A stretch of 64,000 bases of DNA from Arthrobacter sp. DNA4. GTDB taxonomy: Bacteria > Actinomycetota > Actinomycetes > Actinomycetales > Micrococcaceae. Each line of letters starts with the position of its first letter. The stretch's first letter is position 1. Made by a program: the position numbers and the translations under genes. The DNA lies in NCBI RefSeq assembly GCF_024362385.1, contig NZ_CP101466.1, positions 2,666,001 to 2,730,000 on the forward strand, in the 5' to 3' direction. Positions 38,350 through 46,744 of the stretch are shown piece after piece. The notes beneath the pieces are model-generated. The model did no database searches and was not told the DNA's origin. It saw nothing but the letters and a program-made list of their open reading frames with translations.

Positions 38350-39162
38350 TTGGAAGTTCTGTTGGACGTTGCCGGGCTGCCCCGGTCCACGTTCTTCTAT
38401 CACCAAGCTCGGCTGCTGGTTCCTGATCCCCAAGCAGATCTCAAAGCAGCGGTCACGGGCATCTTCGAGAAGAGCCACGCCCGGTACGGGCACCGCCGTG
38501 TCCATATCGAACTGGTCAAACAAGGCTGGACGGTCGCGAAAAAGACCGTGCTGAAGCTGATGCGCTTGCTGCGGCTGGTCTGCAAGGTCCGGCGGAAGAA
38601 GCGCTACAACTCTTATCAGGGAGAGCAGGGCGTTGTTGCCCCGAACCTGTTGAAGCGCCAGTTCGAAGCGGATGCACCGAACGAAAAATGGGTTACCGAC
38701 GTGACCGAATTCAGCGTCGGCGACAGGAAACTGTACCTCTCACCGGTGATGGACCTCTTCGACCGGCAAATCATCTCCTACGCCATTGGAATCTCTCCCA
38801 ACCTGGAACTGACCAACTCCTCATTGCGCGGCGCCTTGGCCACCCTGGAGGACGGGCAGAAACCACTCGTGCACTCCGACCAGGGATTCCAGTACCAGCA
38901 CATCTCCTGGCGCCTACTCCTGCGGAATGCCGGCGCTGTCCAATCGATGTCACGCAAAGCCAACTGCTACGACAACGCCGTCATGGAAAACTTCTTCGGC
39001 CACCTCAAGGAAGAGTTCTTCCACCGCGTCCGGTTCCTCAACACTGATGCCTTGGCAGTAGCCCTTCACGAATACATCCGCTGGTACAACACTGAAAGGA
39101 TCTCCACGAAGCTCGAAGGTCTGAGTCCCGTGCAGTACCGTGCTCAGGCTGTCGCGAGTTGA
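38350..39162 (+). CDS. IS3-family transposase OrfB (DDE integrase)
   Basis: Catalytic part with the retroviral-integrase fold. DDE residues are in KWVTDVTEF, VHSDQGFQY and NAVMENFFGHLKEE. The frame is open upstream and joins orfA through a -1 shift at 38272-38278; after the shift the sequence reads on through ALKAQHRLEVLLDVAGLP into STFFYH. A TTG at 38350 is the first start-like codon, but the natural product is probably the fusion of ~446 residues. Full length, with no stops. Confidence 0.92.
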   Translation: MEVLLDVAGLPRSTFFYHQARLLVPDPQADLKAAVTGIFEKSHARYGHRRVHIELVKQGWTVAKKTVLKLMRLLRLVCKVRRKKRYNSYQGEQGVVAPNLLKRQFEADAPNEKWVTDVTEFSVGDRKLYLSPVMDLFDRQIISYAIGISPNLELTNSSLRGALATLEDGQKPLVHSDQGFQYQHISWRLLLRNAGAVQSMSRKANCYDNAVMENFFGHLKEEFFHRVRFLNTDALAVALHEYIRWYNTERISTKLEGLSPVQYRAQAVAS

Positions 39163-39255
39163 CCCGACAATAAGATTCTGTGACTTTTCCCGGACCGTGA
39201 TGTTCTGGCACGATTCGGGATGGAACCGCCGTGGGCTTGCCGGACACTAATAGGT

Positions 39256-39870
39256 ATGGGGGACTCAGGGAAGGTATCCACAGACGGAGAGCTTTGGCTG
39301 CGCGTCATGGATGGTGACGGTTCCGCGTTCGCTTCCCTCTTCCTGCGTCACCGGGACCGCGTCTTCGTTCACTGCCTCCGGTTGGTGAAAACTTCGTTTG
39401 AGGCTGAGGACGCCACCGCAATGGTGTTTTTGGAGGCTTGGCGCTGTAGATCCAAGATCAGGCTGGTCAATGATTCGATGCTGGGCTGGCTGCTGATCAC
39501 TGCCACCAATGTGGCAAGGAACAAGGTCAGGTCCACACTGCGATATGAGCGGCTGATTAGAAAGCTTCCGCAGCCCCAGGAGGTGCCGGATCACAGCGAC
39601 TGGGTGGTTGAGACGGTTGACGAAGACCGGCGGTCTCAGTGCTTGCAGCAGGCTTACCGTTCGCTGGGACGGCGTGACCAGGAAATTATTGCGCTGTGCG
39701 TTTTGGAAGATATGAGCACGGCAGAAGTGAGCGCACTGCTGGGCATTCCAACGGGCACAGTGAAATCCCGGCTCTCCCGTGCCAAACAGAGGCTTGCGCA
39801 GCTGATGAACCCCCAGGACCGGTTCCAACCGGAACCGGTCCCCCTCAGTCCCGAAGAGGAAATGCCATGA
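39256..39870 (+). CDS. ECF-type RNA polymerase sigma factor, passenger of the IS element
   Basis: 204-residue sigma-70 family regulator. Region 2 is FASLFLRHRDRVFVHCLRLV...ATAMVFLEAWR, and region 4 is RSLGRRDQEIIALCVLEDMSTAEVSALLGIPTGTVKSRLSRAKQRL, an HTH ending in the typical SRAKQRL. No extra C-terminal SnoaL domain. A GGAACC at 39222-39227 could be an ECF-type -35 suggesting autoregulation, but spacing to a -10 is not convincing. The stop overlaps the next gene (ATGA). It uses more A/T-ending codons than neighbouring chromosomal genes. Confidence 0.88.
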   Translation: MGDSGKVSTDGELWLRVMDGDGSAFASLFLRHRDRVFVHCLRLVKTSFEAEDATAMVFLEAWRCRSKIRLVNDSMLGWLLITATNVARNKVRSTLRYERLIRKLPQPQEVPDHSDWVVETVDEDRRSQCLQQAYRSLGRRDQEIIALCVLEDMSTAEVSALLGIPTGTVKSRLSRAKQRLAQLMNPQDRFQPEPVPLSPEEEMP

Positions 39871-40421
39871 ACAAGAAGCCTGGTTCACAGCACTTCAATC
39901 CTGAACGCAGTGCCGCCATCGAGGCGCTCCTGGTCAGCGTCGCCCAAGACGGGACCCCGGAAAACCAGCACTTCCAGAACACCAAAGGCAAAAAAATTCT
40001 GCTTGCCGGCGTCGCAGTCGCCCTCGTGGCAACCGGCGGAGCGGCGCTGACGCAACTGCCCGTTACGGACAAGAGCTCGATACTTTGTTTCGCCAGGGCC
40101 GAGCTGAACGGCCACCAGTTTCCTGGTACCACCGTCACATTGTTGGCAGGTGCAAGGCCCGGTGAGCCAAAACCCGACAACCCTGTTCCCATTGAGGACG
40201 CGCTGGCCGCCTGCAGGGACATCTGGGCACAACACGTTCTGGACCCCAATGCTCCGAGCGGTGGCGCGGATCCGAAACTGTTTGACAGCAACTTCTCTTA
40301 CCCGGTGCCCGATCCATTGACCGTATGCGTACTCGATGACGGACGTGCCGCAGTGATTCCCGGAGACGAAAAGGTCTGCGGCTCGCTAGGGCTCGCTTTG
40401 AAAACCGATACCGTCCGCTGA
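39867..40421 (+). CDS. Single-span membrane protein paired with the ECF sigma factor (possible anti-sigma)
   Basis: 184 residues: a ~42-residue cytosolic N-terminus, one membrane helix (~43-61, KILLAGVAVALVATGGAAL) and an exported domain of ~120 residues with four cysteines (74, 116, 154, 171), enough for two disulfides. This is the layout of anti-sigma factors, and translation is coupled to the sigma gene by ATGA overlap. The N-terminus lacks the HxxxCxxC zinc motif, so an anti-sigma role is inferred, not shown. No known domain recognised. Confidence 0.75.
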   Translation: MNKKPGSQHFNPERSAAIEALLVSVAQDGTPENQHFQNTKGKKILLAGVAVALVATGGAALTQLPVTDKSSILCFARAELNGHQFPGTTVTLLAGARPGEPKPDNPVPIEDALAACRDIWAQHVLDPNAPSGGADPKLFDSNFSYPVPDPLTVCVLDDGRAAVIPGDEKVCGSLGLALKTDTVR

Positions 40422-40613
40422 AAGTAGCAGCCGCCCTCAGTCGTTTCACACACCCTTCCCCAACGGGACTACGTGTTCCAGTGAACCCCAAGATCCGGCA
40501 GACAAAACTTCGACGATCTTCCGTCACCCTCGAAGGCCCACGATCCACGTGGCCGCGTCGTGATCGTCCCACCTACAACGCTTAGCTCCATGCTCCGACA
40601 AAGACGCTTACAA

Positions 40614-40649
40614 GAAAGCGCTCCGTCCGCAATGGGACGGAGCGCTTTC
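40614..40649. terminator. Terminator inside the IS element, after the passenger genes
   Basis: 15-bp stem GAAAGCGCTCCGTCC (40614-40628) with GGACGGAGCGCTTTC (40635-40649) and a 6-nt loop, followed by CTGAGAAG. It lies ~190 nt after the passenger gene and before the right inverted repeat. Confidence 0.75.
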
Positions 40650-40700
40650 CTGAGAAGTACCGGATCACTGGACGCTAAAGTGGACTCTTCGCACATTCAC

Positions 40701-40726
40701 GAGTCCAACTTTTGGGGACCAGTTCA
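40701..40726 (-). repeat. Right inverted repeat of the IS3-family element
   Basis: Reverse complement begins TGAACTGGTCCCCAAAAGTT and ends the element with CA. It is 1.5 kb beyond the transposase stop, which places the sigma-factor genes inside the element. Confidence 0.85.
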
Positions 40727-40787
40727 AAAATTGTCGGGGTGCCGGCCTTCTTTTGAGCTGTCAGGCTTTTGGCCCGGTTCCGCGCTG

Positions 40788-42470
40788 CTAGTCGCGGGTC
40801 AGGCGCCGGTGGGTGACGCGGTGCGGCTTGGCAGCGTCCGGGCCCAGACGCTCCACCTTGTTCTCCTCGTAGGATTCGAAGTTACCCTCGAACCAGTACC
40901 ACTTGGAGGGGTTCTCGTCGTCACCTTCGTAGGCCAGGATGTGCGTGGCCACCCGGTCAAGGAACCACCGGTCGTGCGAGACCACCACGGCGCAGCCGGG
41001 GAACTCGAGCAGCGCGTTCTCCAGGCTGCTGAGGGTTTCGACGTCGAGGTCGTTGGTGGGTTCGTCGAGGAGCAGCAGGTTCCCGCCCTGCTTGAGGGTC
41101 AGGGCCAGGTTCAGGCGGTTGCGCTCACCGCCGGAGAGCACGCCTGCCTTCTTCTGCTGGTCCGGACCCTTGAACCCGAAGGCTGCCACGTAGGCGCGGG
41201 ACGGCATCTCGACGTTGCCCACCTGGATGAAGTCGAGTCCGTCGGAGACGACCTCCCACAGGGTCTTGTTGGGGTCGATGCCGCCGCGGCTCTGGTCGGC
41301 GTAGGAGATCTTGACCGAGTCACCGATCTTCAGCTCGCCGCCGTCGAGCGGCTCCAGGCCCACGATGGTCTTGAAGAGCGTGGACTTGCCCACACCGTTG
41401 GGACCGATGACACCCACGATGCCGTTGCGCGGCAGGCTGAAGGAGAGCCCGTCGATCAGGACACGGTCGTCGAAGCCCTTCTGCAGGTTCTTGGCCTCCA
41501 GGACCAGGCCACCCAGGCGCGGTCCCGGCGGGATCTGGATTTCCTCGAAGTCGAGCTTGCGGGTGCGGTCCGCTTCTGCGGCCATTTCCTCGTACCGGGC
41601 CAGGCGGGCCTTCGATTTGGTCTGGCGGCCCTTGGCGTTGGAGCGGACCCACTCGAGTTCCTCGGCGAGGCGCTTGGCCTGCTTGGCATCCTTCTTGCCC
41701 TGGATCTCGAGGCGGGCGCGCTTCTTCTCCAGGTAGGTGGAGTAGTTGCCTTCGTACGGGTACAGGTGGCCGCGGTCCACTTCGGCAATCCATTCCGCCA
41801 CGTGGTCCAGGAAGTAACGGTCGTGGGTGACGGCGAGGACGGCGCCGGGGTAGCTCGAAAGGTGCTGCTCAAGCCACAGGACACTTTCCGCGTCCAGGTG
41901 GTTGGTGGGCTCGTCAAGGAGCAGCAGGTCCGGCTTCTGCAGGAGGAGCTTGCACAGGGCCACGCGGCGGCGCTCACCACCGGAGAGATTGGTGACATCG
42001 GCATCGGCCGGCGGGCAGCGGAGGGCGTCCATGGCCTGCTCCAGCTGGGAGTCGAGGTCCCAGGCATCGGCGGCGTCGATGGCTTCCTGCAGCTTGCCCA
42101 TTTCCTCGAGGAGGGTGTCATAGTCAGCATCGGGGCTGGCCATTTCCTCGGAGATCTCGTTGAAGCGCTGGATCTTGCCGTAGATCTCGCCCACGCCTTC
42201 CTGGACGTTGCCCAGGACTGTCTTTTCCTCGTTGAGGGGCGGTTCCTGGAGCAGGATGCCCACGCTGTAGCCGGGGCTGAGCCGGGCTTCACCGTTGGAG
42301 GGCGTGTCCAGCCCTGCCATGATCTTGAGGATGGTGGACTTACCGGCACCGTTTGGGCCCACAACACCAATCTTGGCGCCCGGGAAGAAGGACATGCTTA
42401 CGTCATCAAGAATGAGTTTTTCGCCAACGGCCTTACGGGCCTTGGTCATTGTGTAGATAAATTCCGCCAT
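40788..42470 (-). CDS. ettA: Energy-dependent translational throttle protein EttA (ABC-F ATPase)
   Basis: Soluble ribosome-binding ABC-F protein; 560 residues. Two ATPase cassettes: Walker A GPNGAGKST and GPNGVGKST, signatures LSGGERRRVALCKLL and LSGGERNRLNLALTL, Walker B LLLLDEPTNHLD and LLLLDEPTNDLD. Between them lies a charged linker (~240-320, LEKKRARLEIQGKKDAKQAK), the ribosome-contacting PtIM. Start at ATG 42470 (MAEFIYTMTKARKAVG); the extra 12 codons upstream lack a site. Its 3' terminator is split by the IS element. Confidence 0.95.
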   Translation of the reverse strand: MAEFIYTMTKARKAVGEKLILDDVSMSFFPGAKIGVVGPNGAGKSTILKIMAGLDTPSNGEARLSPGYSVGILLQEPPLNEEKTVLGNVQEGVGEIYGKIQRFNEISEEMASPDADYDTLLEEMGKLQEAIDAADAWDLDSQLEQAMDALRCPPADADVTNLSGGERRRVALCKLLLQKPDLLLLDEPTNHLDAESVLWLEQHLSSYPGAVLAVTHDRYFLDHVAEWIAEVDRGHLYPYEGNYSTYLEKKRARLEIQGKKDAKQAKRLAEELEWVRSNAKGRQTKSKARLARYEEMAAEADRTRKLDFEEIQIPPGPRLGGLVLEAKNLQKGFDDRVLIDGLSFSLPRNGIVGVIGPNGVGKSTLFKTIVGLEPLDGGELKIGDSVKISYADQSRGGIDPNKTLWEVVSDGLDFIQVGNVEMPSRAYVAAFGFKGPDQQKKAGVLSGGERNRLNLALTLKQGGNLLLLDEPTNDLDVETLSSLENALLEFPGCAVVVSHDRWFLDRVATHILAYEGDDENPSKWYWFEGNFESYEENKVERLGPDAAKPHRVTHRRLTRD

Positions 42471-42531
42471 GGTCTCAAATCTAGTGGGTTGGCGGGCAGA
42501 TCTCACATTTACAGCCGGAAAGTCAGCAGGA

Positions 42532-43110
42532 TCAGGAACCCACGAAGCACTTGCCGCTGGCCAGGACCGGCAGGACGGTGACGGTCACTGCGCCTTCGCG
42601 CACCTGGCCAATGACGCAGTCCTTGCCCTGCAGCACGGCAGCCTCGATGGCGTCCGCCTCCAACCCGGTGGGCGTCCGGCTCTGCGAGACCTGGAGCACT
42701 GCGGGCGCGATGCCGGCCCCCGTCAGTGCGTCGCTGACCTGGGCCGTGGCCGGTTTGGGTGTGCCTGTTGCCAGTTTGGCCAGGGTGTCGGTTACGGTCC
42801 GCTTCACGGTTTCGGTGGCTGCGGCATCTGCTGCCGCGGCGGCCGAGGTGCTGGCACCGGCTGATGTATTGGCCAACGCTTCCCTGCCCGCGGCGCTGCT
42901 TGTCGCAGCTGGATTGGCGGCCTGGGCTGCCGCTTCCTGTGTGGCCGTCGCTGCCGCCGTTGCCTTCAACAATCCGTCATCGCTGCCCTCAACCCGCGGA
43001 TTGTTCGCTGCGGGACCGGCGGCACACCCCGTCACGAGGGCGGCCAGGACAGCACATGTCAGCGCTGCACCGGCCCGGTTTGTCTGCCGGCGGTAAGGGG
43101 TGGGACGCAT
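42532..43110 (-). CDS. DUF6993-type lipoprotein
   Basis: 192 residues with a lipoprotein signal ending in LVTGCAAG, an Ala/Thr/Ser-rich linker of ~75 residues, and a C-terminal ~90-residue domain (VKRTVTDTLAKLATG through DCVIGQVREGAVTVTVLPV) with two cysteines. Expected to be anchored on the outside of the membrane. Function unknown. CACAAT lies six bases before the ATG, a weak leaderless-type promoter; ettA follows on the same strand. Confidence 0.75.
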   Translation of the reverse strand: MRPTPYRRQTNRAGAALTCAVLAALVTGCAAGPAANNPRVEGSDDGLLKATAAATATQEAAAQAANPAATSSAAGREALANTSAGASTSAAAAADAAATETVKRTVTDTLAKLATGTPKPATAQVSDALTGAGIAPAVLQVSQSRTPTGLEADAIEAAVLQGKDCVIGQVREGAVTVTVLPVLASGKCFVGS

Positions 43111-43297
43111 GGTGTCATTGTGCCATGCGCCGGACGCCCGGCCGGGATTACCGGCCGCAGGCGTCCGGCCGCGCTGGAGGGCTGACGCATGGTGGCGGGC
43201 GCTCGGATGTGGGCGGGCGGACGGACCTCGGCCGGGGGTGCCACCGGTCCGTCCGCCCGGGACTGAACGGGGAACGTTGACAGCTGATGCCTGTTTC

Positions 43298-43849
43298 CTA
43301 GACTTCGGCGAGTTCCCCGGTTTCCAGGTCAAGGGAAGCGAGTCCGCCGTCGTTGTCCTCAATGACGACGGCCCCATGGTCGTGTTCCCCGGGATGGTCG
43401 TCCTCACGATCCTCCGGTTCGTCAAGGGCCGGGTCCATCGCAGGGGCTTCCTCCGCGGACTGCGGCTGCTCCACAAGGGAAAGCGCAGGCCTGGAAGCGG
43501 TCCGGATGAAGTTTGCCGAACCAAAGGTAAGGTCATGCCCCACGGCCTCGGCGTCGATGATGGTGGAGTGGTAGACCCGGCCTTCCTTTTCCCAGGTGCG
43601 GATCTTCAGCTTGCCCACGACGATGACCGGTTGGCCTTTCCGGATGCTGCAGCCCAGGGTCCCGGCGAGGTTGCGGTAGCCCTGCACGGTGAACCAGTTG
43701 GTGTGCCCGTCGCCCCAGGTTTTGGATTCCCGGTCAAAGCGGCGTGTGGTGGAACCGAGCCGGAAGGAGGCTGTCGCCACTCCCCCCGGCGTGGTGGAAC
43801 TCGTGATCTCAGTGGCAACGAAGCCCCGGATGGTAATCGTTTCGCTCAT
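43298..43849 (-). CDS. ssb: Single-stranded DNA-binding protein
   Basis: 183-residue OB-fold protein: ITIRGFVATEITSSTT at the N-terminus, then FRLGSTTRRFDRES, WFTVQGYRNLAGTLGCSIRKGQPVIVVGKLKIRTWE. The C-terminal ~80 residues are acidic but do not end in the classic DDDIPF tip, which suggests a secondary SSB paralogue rather than the replication one. Start at ATG 43849; the upstream open frame is not coding. Confidence 0.85.
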   Translation of the reverse strand: MSETITIRGFVATEITSSTTPGGVATASFRLGSTTRRFDRESKTWGDGHTNWFTVQGYRNLAGTLGCSIRKGQPVIVVGKLKIRTWEKEGRVYHSTIIDAEAVGHDLTFGSANFIRTASRPALSLVEQPQSAEEAPAMDPALDEPEDREDDHPGEHDHGAVVIEDNDGGLASLDLETGELAEV

Positions 43850-44056
43850 GTCTACGTCCTGTCTGGATGGTGGCGCCTGGAGCAGGCATGACCAGCATCG
43901 CCCCGGACGCCGGCGCGCAGGAGGCGCGGGTTCCCGTATGTGGACAACAGGGCCCAACCCGCCACGTGGGGAGGAACAGTGCAGGCCGGATGACGCCGCC
44001 GGCATGCCGGGCAATGTAAACTTTTTGAGGCGCCGGCCTGCAGGCCGGAAGCTGAT

Positions 44057-44129
44057 GCCTCAGTAGCTCAGGGGATAGAGCAGCGGCCTTCTAATCCGCC
44101 GGTCGGGGGTTCGATTCCCTCCTGGGGCA
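44057..44129 (+). tRNA. tRNA-Arg (UCU)
   Basis: 73-nt cloverleaf: acceptor GCCTCAG/CTGGGGC (with wobble), D-arm GCTCAGGGGATAGAGC, anticodon stem GCGGC/... with loop CTTCTAA (anticodon TCT), T-arm GGGGGTTCGATTCCCTC, discriminator A. A TAAACT at 44017-44022 may be its -10. A hairpin terminator follows. Confidence 0.93.
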
Positions 44130-44141
44130 CGTTGGTGGCTG

Positions 44142-44167
44142 ATGCCCCGGTCTTCGGACCGGGGCAT
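44142..44167. terminator. Terminator between tRNA-Arg and the ROK pseudogene
   Basis: 11-bp stem ATGCCCCGGTC/GACCGGGGCAT with a TTCG tetraloop, between the tRNA 3' end and the convergent ROK stop at 44181. Confidence 0.8.
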
Positions 44168-44180
44168 TGTGCACCCGCCG

Positions 44181-45407
44181 CTATGCGTGCAGCCGATGCG
44201 GGGCTTCCACCAGGGACCGGATCACGCTGCCGGCGGCCCCCAGCAGGGCACCAGACTCCCCCACCGTGGACACCGTTACCTGCTCCGACTCGTACTTTCC
44301 GGGCGCATATTTCTGCAGGCTGTTTATCAACGGGGCGCGCAGCCAGGGCTCAAGGACTGCGAAATGCCCGCCCAGTACCACCGAATCGATATCCACCACG
44401 CGCGCCGTTGAGGCAAGCGCTATACCCAGGCAGCGGCCTGCACGTTCGACGGCGGATACCGCCTTGGGTGCCCCGCCCTCGAGTGCCCGCAGGAGTGAGG
44501 ACATGGCGGCAGACCGTGTAACCCCCTCCGGCGCCAGGCCGGCAGCAATGAATATGGCGTCCTGGTACTACCGTTTCCAGGCAGCCAGTCCCCCGCATGA
44601 ACAATGGCCGCCGTCTGGATCCACCACGATGTGTCCCACTTCGCCGACATGGCCCCCGGGGCCGGTGAACAGCTCGGAACCGATGACAATCCCGCCGCCC
44701 ACGCCCACCTCACCGGAGACGAAAAGGAAGTTGGATGCGCGATCCGGCCGGTGCCGCAGTTCGGCCAGGGCGGCCGCATTGGCCTCATTGAACAGTGCAA
44801 CCCCCAGCGCTGTTTCGGGCAGCAGGGCGTCAAGGTCAAGGTCCACATTGACCCAGCCCAGGTTGGGAGCGGTCAGCACGCGCGCCCTGGCAGGGTCCAC
44901 CAGCCCGGGCACCGCCAGCCCGCCGCCCACGACGTCGACGCCCTGTTCCCCGGCCGCGCTCCGCACCCTGGCTGCCAGGCCTGCGAGCGCAGCCAGCACC
45001 GGCTTGTCCGCACTGCTCCGGTTATCGCGCTCCCGTACCTCGCGCAGCAGCACCTTCCCGGACAGGTCAACCACGGCGGCGGAAATGTAGTCGACGTTGA
45101 CCTCCATTCCCATGACCGCACGGCTGGGGCTGAGCTCCAGTCCCACGCCTGGCCGTCCGCGGCCCTGGGGGTTAAGCCCGATTTCGCGGATGACCCCGGC
45201 GTCCAGGAGGTCCAGCACCAGGCTGGACACCGACGCCTTGGTCAATCCGGTGGCGCCGGCAACCTGGGCACGGCTGGGATGCGTGCCGGGCGGGAACTCG
45301 GCAATCGCGCCGAGGACCAGCGCAAGATTGCTGCGCCTCACGTCCCCCACGTTTCCGGGGGCCGGGGATCCGGACCCCGCCGCTGCAGGCGCGGGCATCA
45401 CCATCAC
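44181..45407 (-). pseudogene. ROK-family repressor (XylR-like), broken by two compensating indels and a TAG
   Basis: Likely repressor of the adjacent xylAB. The N-terminal winged helix (RAQVAGATGLTKASVSSLVLDLLDAGVI) and ROK ATPase-like body (FVSGEVGVGGGIVIGSELFTGPGGHVGEVGH) are intact. After CSCGG the expected zinc motif CxCGxxGCLE is lost: the frame reads LAAWKR then TAG (44568-44570), then resumes YQDAIFIAAG to a normal C-terminus. In the -1 frame this patch reads GCLETVV. Loss of one G in the run at 44585-44586 plus one extra base near 44566 restores GCLETVVQDAIF. So two small indels, ~20 nt apart, created the stop. SD AAGGAG precedes the start. Confidence 0.85.
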
Positions 45408-45464
45408 AAAGCTCCTTGGTTAGACGCTTCCGCCAAGTTTTTCGGCGGTCTCCACGCTGGACTA

Positions 45465-45509
45465 TTGACCCCACCCTACGTCCGCTCATATAGTTCAGGC
45501 AATGAACTA
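45465..45509 (+). promoter_or_regulatory. xylA promoter with ROK-type operator
   Basis: -35 TTGACC (45465-45470), 18-bp spacer, -10 TATAGT (45489-45494). Overlapping the -10 and expected start is TAGTTCAGGCAATGAACTA (45491-45509): perfect 7-bp arms around GGCAA. The TAGTT arms and GGCAA centre recall the Bacillus xyl operator bound by the ROK repressor XylR. Confidence 0.8.
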
Positions 45510-45553
45510 AAGCTTCGCAATTCCGCGGCGCAACCCGATCGCAAGGACGCATC

Positions 45554-46741
45554 ATGACTCTCTCCCCCACGCCCGCTGACAAGTTCACCTTCGGCCTCTG
45601 GACGGTCGGCTGGACCGGCGCCGATCCGTTCGGCGTGGCCACCCGTGCCGCTTTGGATCCGGTGGAGGCAGTCCACCGCCTGGCAGAACTGGGCGCCTAT
45701 GGCATCACGTTCCATGACAATGACCTTGTTCCTTTTGACGCCTCCGCGTCAGAGCGGGACCTGATCCTGAAAAACTTCCGCGCAGCCCTGGCGGAGACCG
45801 GGCTGAAGGTCCCCATGGTGACCACCAACCTGTTCAGCCACCCGGTCTTCAAGGACGGCGGCTTCACCTCCAACGACCGTTCCATCCGCCGCTTTGCCCT
45901 CTCCAAGGTCCTGCGCAACATCGACCTCGCCGCAGAGCTCGGCGCCGAAACGTTCGTCATGTGGGGCGGCCGCGAAGGCAGCGAATACGACGGCTCCAAG
46001 GACCTGGCAGCCGCCCTGGACCGCATGAAGGAAGGCGTTGACACCGCGGCGGGCTACATCAAGGAGAAGGGCTACAACCTGCGGATCGCCCTTGAACCCA
46101 AGCCGAACGAACCCCGCGGCGATATCTTCCTGCCCACTGTCGGCCACGGCCTGGCCTTCATTGCCCAGCTCGAGCACGGTGACATCGTGGGCCTGAACCC
46201 CGAAACCGGCCACGAGCAGATGGCAGGACTGAACTTCACCCACGGGATTGCGCAGGCACTCTGGGCCGGCAAGCTCTTCCACATCGACCTCAACGGCCAG
46301 CGCGGCATCAAGTACGACCAGGACCTGGTGTTCGGCCACGGCGACCTCACCAGCGCCTTCTTCACGGTCGACCTGCTGGAGAACGGCTTCCCGGGCGGTG
46401 GCCCCAAGTACGACGGCCCGCGCCACTTCGACTACAAGCCCTCCCGCACCGACGGCTACGACGGCGTGTGGGCGTCCGCCAAGGCCAACATGGCCATGTA
46501 CCTGCTGCTGAAGGAACGGGCGCTGGCGTTCCGCGCAGACCCGCAGGTACAGGAAGCACTCAAGACCTCCGGCGTGTTCGAACTCGGCGAGCCCACCCTC
46601 AGTGCCGGCGAAAGCACCGCAGACCTGCTGGCCGACGCCGCAGCGTTCGAGGACTTCGACGCCGACAAGGCTGCTGAGCGCTCCTTCGCGTTCGTCCGGC
46701 TCAACCAGCTCGCCATCGAGCACCTGCTGGGCGCCCACTAG
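45554..46741 (+). CDS. xylA: Xylose isomerase
   Basis: Converts D-xylose to D-xylulose. 395 residues, TIM barrel, actinobacterial (class I) length. Catalytic His in [10 protein letters not shown]; metal ligands in [26 protein letters not shown] and [28 protein letters not shown] precedes the ATG. Followed by xylB 3 nt after the stop. Confidence 0.97.
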   Translation: MTLSPTPADKFTFGLWTVGWTGADPFGVATRAALDPVEAVHRLAELGAYGITFHDNDLVPFDASASERDLILKNFRAALAETGLKVPMVTTNLFSHPVFKDGGFTSNDRSIRRFALSKVLRNIDLAAELGAETFVMWGGREGSEYDGSKDLAAALDRMKEGVDTAAGYIKEKGYNLRIALEPKPNEPRGDIFLPTVGHGLAFIAQLEHGDIVGLNPETGHEQMAGLNFTHGIAQALWAGKLFHIDLNGQRGIKYDQDLVFGHGDLTSAFFTVDLLENGFPGGGPKYDGPRHFDYKPSRTDGYDGVWASAKANMAMYLLLKERALAFRADPQVQEALKTSGVFELGEPTLSAGESTADLLADAAAFEDFDADKAAERSFAFVRLNQLAIEHLLGAH

Positions 46742-46744
46742 GCC

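Larger units (their letters stand above)
37765..40726 (+). mobile_element. IS3-family (IS150-like) element carrying an ECF sigma factor and a membrane protein
   Basis: Ends are imperfect inverted repeats: left TGAACTGCTCCCCGAAAGTT (37765 on) and right (revcomp from 40726) TGAACTGGTCCCCAAAAGTT; 23 of the first 25 bases match. The flanks carry a candidate 3-bp target duplication, AAA (37762-37764 and 40727-40729). Inside are orfA, orfB, then sigma-factor and membrane-protein genes, a terminator, and the right end. No repeat lies directly after orfB. The two flanks, joined, form an 18-bp terminator stem, so the whole 2962 bp is a clean insertion. Confidence 0.85.
40422..40787. other. 366-nt gene-free stretch: IS right end and split terminator arm
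   Basis: Contains, in order, ~190 nt with no recognisable feature, the internal terminator (40614-40649), the right inverted repeat (40701-40726), AAA, and the right arm of the split tesB/ettA terminator (40734-40751). Next to the repeat, AAAGTGGACTC and GAGTCCAACTTT could also pair with each other. Confidence 0.7.

Noticed and set aside
39163..39255. Right end of the IS placed directly after orfB
   Set aside because: No sequence here matches the left inverted repeat; the matching repeat is at 40701-40726, and flank pairing supports that boundary.
44568..44570. TAG in the ROK gene read as an unusual amino acid
   Set aside because: The residues on both sides of the stop do not match the family in this frame while the -1 frame does; paired indels explain it better.
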